This document shows, one piece after another, positions 1 to 8,395 of a stretch of 15,579 bases of DNA. Numbering within the stretch: position 1 is the stretch's first letter; each line of letters starts with the position of its first letter. The stretch lies in the NCBI GenBank assembly GCA_036939975.1, contig JALLPB010000459.1, positions 1 through 15,579 on the forward strand, read 5' to 3'. The notes below the pieces were generated by a model. That model saw only the letters and a program-made list of their open reading frames with translations, ran no database searches and was not told the origin of the DNA. This stretch comes from Cyclostephanos tholiformis (lineage: Eukaryota > Bacillariophyta > Thalassiosirophyceae > Thalassiosirales > Thalassiosiraceae). The position numbers and the translations under genes were made by a program.

Positions 1-123
1 GGAGGATGACACTGACATGGATTTCATGTCTTTCTTGATGCTTGCAATGGGTGTTTCCTTTTTTGGGGGGGTCTTCCTGGGTGTGCGAGGTGCAGGTGAG
101 GAGGCATCCTTCTTGTTTGCCAT
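1..123 (-). CDS. Lys/Pro/Ser-rich protein, N-terminal fragment (runs off window)
   Basis: An ATG on the minus strand at 123-121 opens a frame that stays open to the window edge (41 codons). An in-frame TAA at 156-154 lies just upstream, so this is the first available Met unless an exon is spliced on. Between stop and ATG is a (GAA)n microsatellite. The peptide begins MANKKDASSPAP and is rich in Lys, Pro and Ser, giving a basic, probably disordered N-terminus. No domain is visible and I do not recognise the family. It follows, on the same strand, the small ORF at 572-240, and both lie beside a transposase relic, so it may belong to a mobile element. That is a guess from position only. Confidence 0.4.
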   Translation of the reverse strand, partial: MANKKDASSPAPRTPRKTPPKKETPIASIKKDMKSMSVSSS

Positions 124-127
124 TTTC

Positions 128-155
128 TTGTCTTCTTCTTCTTCTTCTTCTTCTT
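128..155. repeat. (CTT/GAA)n microsatellite
   Basis: About eight CTT units run in a row, with one irregularity at the left end. On the minus strand they read as GAA codons directly upstream of the ATG at 123. They are separated from any further upstream coding by an in-frame TAA at 156-154. Confidence 0.85.
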
Positions 156-239
156 AAAATAGATCATTGTGACCCGTGTCTCATCTAAATAAAAGAGATG
201 GGTGTAAGAAGCACATGTGTAATGATGGAGATAAAAACC

Positions 240-572
240 CTAAACCCTAACACTTAACTCACCTGACAGCCTTCCCCCATTTATCGCAAATTCCTCACTT
301 AGTAGCTTGAATTTTTTGCAAAGGCACTGGATGGCAGCAGAACGGGATGATGCACCTGTTCCAAGGAAGGTCAGAAAGTGCTCTTGGGTCACCTTGAATA
401 AGTAGTTCAGCTCAAGATTGGTGTAGTTGATCAGATTCTTTTTGACAAGGTTGCGGAGAAGGTTGTCTTGCTTGTCAGACCAGCGGGACATTTTGTGGGC
501 TATTTCAAGGATATGTTGTGAGTGATTTGCCACTTCGGACCTGTGAGTCACAATCATGTCACACCTCATCAT
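240..572 (-). CDS. small protein with Trp-containing, possibly Myb/SANT-like segment
   Basis: This is a 110-codon minus-strand ORF starting at the ATG 572-570. Residues about 29-95 have the pattern W-x3-Q-x2-LL-x2-LV, then F-x2-F and a Leu/Lys-rich helix, ending in KKFKLLSEEFAINGG. This resembles a conserved helical DNA-binding segment of Myb/SANT or trihelix type, but the similarity is weak and I cannot name a family. A good splice donor, CAG|GTGAGT, lies at 263/262, so the last few residues before the stop may be intronic and the protein may continue further left. Animal PIF/Harbinger elements carry a second ORF with a Myb-like domain. The transposase relic at 1684-2417 makes that origin plausible here, but it is inference. 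Confidence 0.4.
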   Translation of the reverse strand: MMRCDMIVTHRSEVANHSQHILEIAHKMSRWSDKQDNLLRNLVKKNLINYTNLELNYLFKVTQEHFLTFLGTGASSRSAAIQCLCKKFKLLSEEFAINGGRLSGELSVRV

Positions 573-696
573 GGGCAGTCATAGACCTGTCAAAATTGCT
601 TGAGTAACTTTATTTAAAGAAAAGATTTAGAGGATAACCTTTCATTTTACGAGAAATATATTTCATGTAGGAATTCTAGTTGAATACTGTAGAATC

Positions 697-757
697 ATTG
701 ATTCATCAAAAACTGTTGAGTCATCAAAAACTCATCAATTCATCAAAAACTCATCGA
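697..757. repeat. degenerate ~18-20 bp direct repeat array (ATTCATCAAAAACT-type)
   Basis: Three consecutive copies of a unit like TTCATCAAAAACTCATCAA occur at about 701-720, 721-738 and 739-757. Diverged copies lie at about 820-848 (TTCATTAAAAACTTGTTGATTC). A short stretch AACTGTTGA / TCAACAGTT also forms inverted arms. It is non-coding with no function seen. Confidence 0.7.
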
Positions 758-1094
758 ATCAACAGTTTGCTGTAGAGACAATGTAGGAATGCATATATAT
801 TTTGGCAAAAACTTGTTGGTTCATTAAAAACTTGTTGATTCATCAAACCTTGCTGATCACCACTCCTCCTTTCTTGTTGAAAAAAATTGCGCCAACTGCA
901 CAGCCAGTACTACTACATATACAAAAAAATCTTTCTGAAATGTGAGAATGGCTTGAGAAAATAGATGGTGAGAAGAACTAGACATAGGAATAGTTCTATT
1001 CTGGTATGACAAGGAGAAAGATATCATACATTCTTTCTCACCAGGTCAGAAAGCATCTGCAATCAGAGTTTGCCTTCTCAGCAATGTGATAAAG

Positions 1095-1234
1095 CATGAG
1101 TGTATAGTAGTATCATACCTAGCCATTTTCTTGAACCCATAGACACGATATACCAGTTCTCGAATAAATCTTGAACCCACGTACAATATGTACCGTATTG
1201 TGGTAGGAATTGTATGATACTACATACACTTATG
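1095..1234. mobile_element. MITE-like element with ~23 bp imperfect terminal inverted repeats
   Basis: The left arm at 1095-1118 and the right arm at 1212-1234 are reverse complements, apart from one mismatch and one single-base indel. The shared core is GTAGTATCATAC and its complement GTATGATACTAC. The roughly 140-bp interval has no coding capacity and contains two copies of CTTGAACCCA. Size, terminal inverted repeats and lack of an ORF fit a miniature inverted-repeat transposable element, but I cannot identify a clear target-site duplication. It could equally be a chance or structural palindrome. Confidence 0.4.
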
Positions 1235-1683
1235 TTGCCAAAAAAGAGATAAGAAGTTGTACTAAGAGAGAAGTAAGCAGTACGCAATACCACAACTTAG
1301 GCCATTATGGTATGATAGTACCACACTTCACACAAAACCAAAACTACCACAAAACATCTCCTCCACCCTCCAAGTGGCACAATATGCTCAGCCACCACCC
1401 CCAGCATCCACCAGCAGCTGCCACTGCACACACAAATCTGTCCAATGACCCCACATGTCTATCCGCCTCCTGGTGCCTCTATCTGCCATTGGTGATGACA
1501 GCAAATAGACCATCGTCAACCACCAACCACCACTGCTCCCACTAACATCGTCATGTTCCATTGCTCTTCACACATCAGCTGTGCATAAAAATGGTGAGTA
1601 AATGTTGAACAATAGATTCTTTTTTATCGTACAAACTCTTATGGCACATGTTATCTGGATATGTATTTGCAACTGCAAAACAG

Positions 1684-2417
1684 GTGACTGTTGAGGATGC
1701 ATATGTCATCGGACAGTGCATGATGGGTCAAGAGGCCCATTGGCTTGGGAAATTGCTTCCTGGCTCACCTGAAGACTTGCATTTCCATGGATTTTTTGAG
1801 TATCAGCAGAGGTTGCAGTTGAGGCATGGCAGTTGATGGATGGCCACAATTTCCTCCCCCCTTCACTATTTGTGGGCGCTCGCATTTATGCAAACTTACC
1901 CACCACCAAACAATAAAGCGTTGTCGAGATTGTTGGGGGGGAGTAACCCGAAGACGATCCACAAGTACACGTGGTCATATATTGATTCAATTTTTGAGTT
2001 GGATAAAATTCTGGTAAGTTGATTGTTGTGTATAATTGTTTGAGAGGTAGGTTTGTGGTTTGGGGAATATTTGCTGGTGGAATGGGCCATATGAGCCCAG
2101 GGATTGGAATGACGAAATGATTTTTAAGAATGCATTGGCAAAGAATTTGGAGGAATATGGGCGGTGTAAAATGGATTGGGGCTACCGCGGGAGCGCCAGG
2201 GCTAGTGAAATGTCCCGGTGGTTTGCTGGCAGATCCGGATCCGTCCATGAAGGCAATGTCAGCAAGGGTGAGGAGTCGACAGGAAATGGTGAAGGAACGG
2301 TTCAAAAATTGGGAGATATTAAATGCCCCCTACCGGCATAATATTTTTAAGCATCAAATAATGTTTGGGGCCATTGTTTGTCTTATGCCATTGTTTAGCG
2401 TAGAATATTATGATTAG
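1684..2417 (+). pseudogene. decayed PIF/Harbinger-type DDE transposase
   Basis: Transposase-like sequence can be followed only by changing frame. The reading begins after a possible acceptor (CAG at 1681-1683). It shifts near a T-run at about 1794-1800 into a frame reading VSAEVAVEAWQLMDGHN, shifts back at a C-run near 1855-1861 into LHYLWALAFMQTY...SRLLGGSNPKTIHKY, reaches a donor-like CTG|GTAAGT at 2013, resumes at about 2070 with WWNGPYEPRDWND...MDWGYRG, and shifts again near 2185-2200 into PGLVKCPGG...RVRSRQEMVKERFKNW and ends in VEYYD. The order matches PIF/Harbinger-like (DDE_Tnp_4-type) transposases. The second catalytic Asp (in MDWGYRG) and the Glu (in SRQE) are still present. The block that normally carries the first Asp (a DGTDF-like motif) is missing between the two middle parts. 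The element is therefore inactive as it stands. Some homopolymer shifts could be sequencing errors, but the internal loss could not. Confidence 0.8.
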
Positions 2418-2889
2418 CAAGTGTTAGAATACCATCTACGTGATAATTGTCTTTTATTTGACTCTCTAGAACTTGTATTGAACAGTGAAATAATATAATA
2501 GCACTAACTGAAAACGAAGTTCAATTGTAATCAAAATTGTATGGTAACAATTCCCCCACAGAAAACTCATGAATTCGACGTGGTTTTGGCCGAAACTTTA
2601 CACCCCAAAATTTTCAAGTAGTTAAAATACGCGTTACATACGATTGTATTGAATTCCTACGCAAACACAACATTTCTCCCTGGACGGCACCTCGTAACCG
2701 TAGTGGGGGGGGGAACAGAGAGTGCAGAGAGAATGAAAGTGTATGATATGGTATGATTCTTACGATGTCTGGTGATCCGCGGTAGCGACACCCTGCTTCT
2801 TAACCTCGCTATCGCTTTGTTGTTACTGCAGCCGAAATCGACACTGACCATCCGTGGCATGATATCGAACCGCAACGGAAATACATGTA
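2418..2889. promoter_or_regulatory. intergenic / presumed upstream region of the PH-PDZ gene
   Basis: This is a 472-bp AT-rich interval between the transposase relic and the PH-domain gene. It includes a run of G at about 2705-2713 and a GTATGATATGGTATGAT stretch at 2740-2756, similar to words in other intergenic parts of this window. A minus-strand ORF at 3010-2657 overlaps it but has no recognisable domain and is antisense to the PH gene start. No specific promoter element can be assigned. Confidence 0.35.
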
Positions 2890-5800
2890 ATGCAGCATTC
2901 AACGCCATTCCACTCCAGCGAAGGGCATCGCCGTTGGAAGGGTGCGCCAAACAACGACGTGGATAGATTTGGCGAATTTCCTCCACAAATGAACTCTCCT
3001 GAGCTTGCAACGCCGCAGATAACGAATAGACAGGCCGATCAACAGTCTAGGATCCGTTTTGCCGAGGATACCAAAGTAACCCCATGTAGATCGACTCAGG
3101 TGTTGGTTCTAGGAGGCATTGGCGCTGATCAACGACAGTCACCAATTTTGCCTTATCCTTTGACGGAATCGGCCCTTGATTTCTCCATGATAACAACTCC
3201 GGGGTCAAAAATGGCTGAGGATGATACGAGAAAAAGTTTACCGAGGAAACGATGGACGTCGGGGACACCCCTAAGCAATATATTCTCCACGGCTTCGACT
3301 CCCGGCGTCAAAACTCCATATACTTCAGCAAGGGAATCATTGAATCAACAGCCAACACCTGGAGATTATTCGGATAAAAATAATGAGAGCTCGGCGCTCA
3401 CGTTTGCGAGGTCTGCACCGCTTTCAGGCTATCTGCGCAAACTGGGAAAGAACATTCCGACATTCAAAAGACGCTTCTTCGTTCTGAAGCCATCGACTCA
3501 CCTTTACTATTTCATGAGTCCCAATGATACGGAGCCACGTGGATGCATTGATCTGGATATGGTGCAGTGTGATGAGAACGGAGGAACGGCGGGATGTGAG
3601 GTGCGAGAGATAGGTTCGTTCCCCGATGGAACGTTTCGGTTTGAATTGATTTTCGACGAAGAGGCAGAGGATGGAGCTGAAAGTGTCATGGATGATAATA
3701 ACTCCGACACTGCATCCAAGTCCTCACAATCCTCCAAGAAGCGACGTTTCCAGAAGCAAAGCATCGTGCTGGAGGCTAGGACAGAAGAAATAGGACGGGA
3801 GTGGATGTCAAAGTTGAAGTACGAGAGGCTATCGACGGCAAGGAACGAAATCAATTCTTTGAAAACAAACTTGATAGAAATGAAGTCAATCAGCAATCGA
3901 TGGGAAAAGTCAGCATGTGAGGAGGCAATGAGAGCCGACGAAGCTGAAAGGCTACGAAATGCAGCGATTTCGGAGTCCAAAACCTGGGAAGAGAAATTTA
4001 CTAATTTGAATGAGGCTATCCGAATGTTGGCCTCTAATGGCAAGGTTGCTGGCGCTTCTTCAGATTTTTTGGCGGAAGCTGTCAGAGGGATTGATTTAAA
4101 TAAAACAAATTTCAGTGACATTGCTACGACATTTCACAAAATTCATAATGATTTCAAGCTTGCCACAAAAAGAGAAGAAGAGGCAAAAAAACGCATCGTA
4201 GAACTAGAAAGACAGGCCAAAGACGTTGAATCTCGGGCAACTAAGGCAGAGGTGGAATTAGCCAAAGTTTGGGAAGACAATTGTGCATTGAAAATTGAAC
4301 TGAAGAAAATTCGAAAGGAAAGGAAAATTCTTGTGACCGAAGTCCGGTCATTACAAGCTGCTGCAAAAGAGAGTATGGAGAAACAAGAGGCTTTGCAAGC
4401 GCAATATGACCAGAAACAGCATTTGGGTTCAAACGACAGCCAAGGCGGCTGCAGAGGTGGTGCCTCAGAAACATCATCATTTGCGCAGCCGAGCAGAAAA
4501 ATGAACGAGGAAGAACGGCGCTTGGTCATCGAGCTGGAAGAGCATGTCATGTCTGGTTTGAGGTTAAGTGATCAATTTCTCACTCTTAATGGCATTGATC
4601 CGATGGAAGTATTGGATGACCTGGATAATAGCGAGAAGGCAAGTAGTGCACAGGCAAGTAATTCTAGCCATGACAGGTCACCTGTTCGGCAGTCAACACG
4701 CCATGCATCTCATAATGCCTCGGTGGATTCCTGTCGTCATCCTGCGATGAGGATTAGGAATGAAGCATCACAGCATGATATCAATGTAAAACTGGGATCA
4801 TTACTTGATGAAAATGATGACGAATCAGAAGTTCCTTCGGATCTTGATGACACCAAAACAACAACTCCATTCGTATCAAGCAAAAATGCAGATCCATTTA
4901 GTGTGATCAATCGTACCAATAGGGATTATGTTACAGAGTCGACACATGGACCAATGTTGTCTGGCGGTATTTTTCAATACGAAGAAACGTCACCAACTGG
5001 AGAACATGTCAATCAAAACTTGATCTATAGATTTACTGACACTACACAACAACTTGATTCATCCAAAAAATATTGTGCCGCGACAATAGAAGAAAATACA
5101 TCCAATTGTGCCCCACCTGTTAGTGTAGCATCATCTATATCAGAATCCTCGCGGTCTAGAGTCACAGACAATGGCCGTGCGACTACCAAGCTTGAATGTC
5201 CCTTGAGAGATGCCGGGGAGACTTCTGGCCAGCACAGGCATAATTCCACTTTAGGGGATGATGGAAACATTTATCACATAACATTTTACAGCAACAAAAT
5301 AGGATTGCAGTTTCAAAAGGTTCCAAACGAGTCCAAATCAACTGGCTTGTTGACGGAGGCCATGACTGCCGATCACGGACCAAATGTCGACACGAAGCAA
5401 ACTACCGCTGAGCTTGGACGGATTGCTTCTATTTCCCAGCATTCCCAATATCGAAATCGCCAAGATGCGCTATCAATGGAATGCTTTCCGGCTACTCCTG
5501 CAGACGCTGTTCTTGTTTGCGGGTTTATCGGCTTTGATGACTCAACTGGAAACTCTCGCCCGCAGTTAGGTGGTAAGTAAAGATGTGCGTAACAAATTGT
5601 TGAGATTGTTGCCAGGCACAGAATTATATAACCGAACGCCCATTTTGATACTTGCGCAGCTCGCGTTGTTGCATTTGACGGGATACCCGTTGAGGTTGGG
5701 CAATGGACATTTGAGAGCATACGTAAATCCATTCAGGCAAGAGGCAGGCCGTTGACTCTGAGTTTTCGGAATGACTCCTTAACGCCGAAGCAACGCACAA

Positions 5801-6138
5801 TACTCACAAAAGCAGTGGAAGATTTGAATGGTACATCTACGTCAGTGGCACACCCACAAGGATATGGTGGTAATGCTCCCGAGGACACAAATCATAGATC
5901 CGCTTCCTCGATCTTCTCCTCCCAACGTTTTCAATCCAAGGGTAAGTATTATTCATTCAGCGATGCAGGGTCGTCCATATCCTCTGCCGTTGCTCCGTTG
6001 GTGCCAAATTTATTATCAAATAGTCGAGTTGGTTTGCCAAAACAGCAGAGTGATTTTGTACCCGACTACTTGAGACGAACATCAGATTCAGTTGACCAGA
6101 TGAGGGATCACCATGACTTCCAATCGGGATTACTGTAG
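2890..6138 (+). CDS. PH-domain, coiled-coil and PDZ-like scaffold protein (2 exons)
   Basis: The gene has exons 2890-5572 and 5660-6138, joined across a phase-1 intron (GTAAGT...GCAG) that turns a premature TAA frame into a continuous 1053-residue protein. The start is the first Met after in-frame stops at 2845 and 2860. A pleckstrin homology domain spans about 175-312: GYLRKLGKNIPTFKRRFFVLK opens it, and the conserved C-terminal helix Trp is W305. It carries an acidic Ser/Asp insertion before the last helix. A long coiled coil follows at about 313-345 and 425-510. A Ser-rich, probably disordered region runs to about 790. The C-terminus (about 795-930) looks like a PDZ domain with insertions: IGLQF is the binding-loop motif, the exon junction gives GARVVAFDGIPV, and RPLTLSFR is the last strand. 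PH domains bind phosphoinositides and PDZ domains bind C-terminal peptides, so a membrane-associated adaptor is a fair inference. The exact pathway is unknown. Confidence 0.85.
5573..5659 (+). other. intron of the PH-PDZ gene (87 nt, phase 1)
   Basis: The donor is GTAAGT at 5573 and the acceptor GCAG ends at 5659. Splicing forms a GCT (Ala) codon from G5572 plus CT5660-5661 and restores the PDZ-like reading GARVVAFDG. The unspliced frame stops at 5578-5580. Confidence 0.85.
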
Positions 6139-6473
6139 CAATATTATTATGATACATTTTCACTTCATTTTTGTGCGTTGCAAAAAAAATGATCATACGT
6201 GCCTTAGTAGTATTTAGTACGGTACGTAGTGCCGACGCCCCGCAATGATAGTACCTAATCGAAAAAAAATTCTACTGAGGAACTCATATCGTACGGGGCA
6301 GGCCCGGATTACTGTTGCGATTTGATACATTTTCACTTCATATTATTTTATTACTATTATTTATTATTTGTGCATTTCAAAGAGTAGATATTTAGTGTAT
6401 GGTACGTAGTGCCTAAGCCCAATTGCAATAATCGAAAAAATATCCTACTAAGGAACTCATACGGGGCAGGCCT
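6126..6473. repeat. tandem direct duplication of ~170-180 bp covering the PH gene 3' end
   Basis: Two diverged copies lie head to tail at about 6126-6304 and 6305-6473. Shared blocks in the same order are GGATTACTGT, GATACATTTTCACTTCAT, TTTGTGC, TATTTAGT, GGTACGTAGTGCC, TAATCGAAAAAA, CTACT.AGGAACTCAT and ACGGGGCAGGCC. The first copy contains the last codons and TAG stop of the PH-PDZ gene (6136-6138). The second copy reads TTG at the equivalent place. The copies differ by substitutions and indels, including an extra ATT-rich insert in copy 2. The unit probably contains the 3' UTR and polyadenylation region, now present twice. Confidence 0.85.
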
Positions 6474-6544
6474 CCGATTCGACTTTATTTATTTTCTCCC
6501 CTCCTCGACGAGCGAACGAGGATTTAAGGGAGGGGGTCGACACG

Positions 6545-8395
6545 ATGGCGCGCATCGCCGCGGCCATCGTCAACGCGATGTGCCTGTCCGTCGCCACTGC
6601 CTCCCCCCCGTCGTCGACGTCGTTGCTGTTGTATGTCGTCTTCGTCATCCCTGGAAGGATCCCACCGGGCGGGGGGGCGGCGGCGCGCCGTGACATCAAA
6701 GTAGTTGCATCGTCGTTCGCGTCCTCTCCCCCGATGATGACGAGATCGCGGAATTATCATAATTCCACCCCCTCCTTATCATCCTCCTTTTCCTCCCGTC
6801 GTTCCGTCCCTACCTCTCCCCCGTCGTCGACGACGACAACAATGATGACGATTGCGTCCCCGGGATGGAACGCACGACGTCGGCCGCGATTCGCCGTCCA
6901 CCGTCTCGCCTCGAGCGATCGTCATTCGGGCCGAGACGACCACGACCACGACGGATCGACGTCAAAGTTCCTGGAGATGGAGAGGATATATAGCGAATGG
7001 ACTATCGAGGACGACTCCCTCCTGCACGAGAACAGGCATCTGCCGATCGTGCGACTCGCCTCCCTCCTCGGTAGGGGCATGCACGGCGTCGAGTCCCGCC
7101 TCGCGAAGCTATCGGACGTGAACGGCGCGGCTTACGCACGACTTTTCGGCGGGGGGGGGCGGGTACACGACCGACGTCGTCGCGAATCGACGTCCGACGA
7201 CGACGACGAGGAGGAGAAGGGCGGCGGCGGCGGCCTTATCCCGGCGAGGGAGGTGCTGCGACGGATACGATGGGACGTCGGACTGCCATCCTCCTCCTTC
7301 TCGGTATTGCATTACGATCGCGTGATTGACGAATTGGTCGAGACGCCGTTCGACGCGCCGAACGATTCGATCTCGGGGAAGGAAACGAGCTTCGTATTCG
7401 CTTTGCCGGAACACCGCATCGAGGGCGTCAAGTACCTAGATCGACTCGTTTGGGACAAGAAAACGAGATTGGATTGCGTCTTCGGATCGATGAACGGTAA
7501 CGGATTGACGATCGACGTTGTCGTCGATACTTACGATGAATGGAAGAGGGAGAGGGAGGAACGCGACGAGAGGAATCGAAGACGACAGATCGAGGTGATG
7601 GACGAATTGCGCGTCATCTTGGGCGAGGGGGGAATGGCAGTCCTAAAAGACGCGTCGTCCCGTTTGCTACGCGTCAAACGGGGTGGAGTTGGCGCGGTGG
7701 ACGTTAGGGATAAAGTTCGAGACTACGTGAGGAAAGTGGTGGGTCTATATCGCGAGGCGAGGAGGCAGGAGACGTCTGTCGTCGAGGAGGATGGGGATGA
7801 CGACGATGACGACGACGGCGACGGTAACAATGACGACAACGAGGAGGAAGAAGGGAGGGGGGAGGCGAACCATGACGACATCTCGACGGACATCGTCGAT
7901 TTTATGCATCTTTTCTCGGATCTCGTGGCGCTTTTGCCGGACGAGTACCTGAGGGAGATGATATTGAACGAGGTCGAATCGATCGTGGAGAGATCATCGG
8001 GAGGGAGGAAAGGTGGTAGAATTGCATCCGGAAGGTCCGTAGGAATGCCCAAGATGATGATGACCCCCCCGGAGCTCAATGAGGACGACATCGACGAGAA
8101 GTTCGTGAAGGGATCCGGAGCGGGAGGGCAGAAGGTGAACAAGACCTCGAACAGGGTCATACTCACCCATCTCCCCACTCGTATCAGGGTGGAGTGTCAG
8201 GACACGCGATCCCTCCAGATGAATCGTAAGATCGCCAGGAGACGACTGCTTCTGAAGGTCGACGCACACCTGAACGGCGATGGCAGCATCGTAGTTCAGA
8301 AGGCAAAAGTGGCGGTCGCGAAGAAGGCGAGGAATAGGGATCGTAACAAGCGTAGGAGACGACGGAAGGAGGAAAACGAGGATCCCGATGGATGA
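6545..8395 (+). CDS. MJ1316 (DUF504)-domain protein fused to a GGQ release-factor domain, MTRFR/C12orf65-like
   Basis: This is an unspliced 616-residue ORF from the first ATG, ending TGA. Residues 1-145 are low complexity; the first ~35 are hydrophobic and could be a targeting signal. Residues about 150-202 start SEWTIEDDSLLHENR and continue RLASLLGRGMHGVESRLAKL, a helix-turn-helix of Myb/SANT-like look. Residues about 234-335 match the MJ1316 RNA cyclic group end recognition domain (Pfam PF04457, former DUF504): EVLRRIRWD, HYDRV, ALPEHRI, LVWDKK. A charged helical linker and a poly-Asp/Glu tract follow. Residues 509-600 form an RF-1 domain: GAGGQ at 525-529 with catalytic GGQ at 527-529, then VNKTSNRV, TRSLQMNRKIAR and a very basic tail, closest to human MTRFR/C12orf65. 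GGQ domains hydrolyse peptidyl-tRNA on the ribosome, and there is no codon-recognition domain. Inference: an organellar ribosome-rescue factor. Targeting is not settled; an SSFAS motif at 56-60 faintly recalls the diatom plastid signal. Confidence 0.85.
   Translation: MARIAAAIVNAMCLSVATASPPSSTSLLLYVVFVIPGRIPPGGGAAARRDIKVVASSFASSPPMMTRSRNYHNSTPSLSSSFSSRRSVPTSPPSSTTTTMMTIASPGWNARRRPRFAVHRLASSDRHSGRDDHDHDGSTSKFLEMERIYSEWTIEDDSLLHENRHLPIVRLASLLGRGMHGVESRLAKLSDVNGAAYARLFGGGGRVHDRRRRESTSDDDDEEEKGGGGGLIPAREVLRRIRWDVGLPSSSFSVLHYDRVIDELVETPFDAPNDSISGKETSFVFALPEHRIEGVKYLDRLVWDKKTRLDCVFGSMNGNGLTIDVVVDTYDEWKREREERDERNRRRQIEVMDELRVILGEGGMAVLKDASSRLLRVKRGGVGAVDVRDKVRDYVRKVVGLYREARRQETSVVEEDGDDDDDDDGDGNNDDNEEEEGRGEANHDDISTDIVDFMHLFSDLVALLPDEYLREMILNEVESIVERSSGGRKGGRIASGRSVGMPKMMMTPPELNEDDIDEKFVKGSGAGGQKVNKTSNRVILTHLPTRIRVECQDTRSLQMNRKIARRRLLLKVDAHLNGDGSIVVQKAKVAVAKKARNRDRNKRRRRRKEENEDPDG

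Larger units (their letters stand above)
573..1683. other. AT-rich, gene-poor interval with repeats
   Basis: I find no supported gene in this stretch. It holds the degenerate direct repeats at 701-757, a MITE-like inverted-repeat element at about 1095-1234, and several copies of TATGATAC / TATGGTATGATA-like words. A 111-codon plus-strand ORF at 1210-1545 is low complexity (His/Pro/Thr) with no domain. A possible donor (ATG|GTGAGT near 1593) pairs with a possible acceptor at 1683, which could mean that an upstream transposase exon once existed here. Confidence 0.6.

Noticed and set aside
1210..1545. 111-codon plus-strand ORF
   Set aside because: It starts inside the right arm of the MITE-like repeat, has a His/Pro/Thr low-complexity sequence and no recognisable motif.
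5942..5968. 27-nt GTAAGT...GCAG segment in exon 2 of the PH-PDZ gene as a mini-intron
   Set aside because: It is in frame without stops and far shorter than the other introns here (80-145 nt), so it is kept as coding.
6502..6522. TCCTCG...CGAGGA hairpin before the release-factor start as a regulatory element
   Set aside because: The stem is only 6 bp in a GC-biased stretch, so it is easily due to chance.
7723..8178. 151-codon minus-strand ORF opposite the GGQ domain
   Set aside because: Its Ser/Pro-rich content is the complement of Asp/Glu and Gly codons on the real gene, with no motif of its own.
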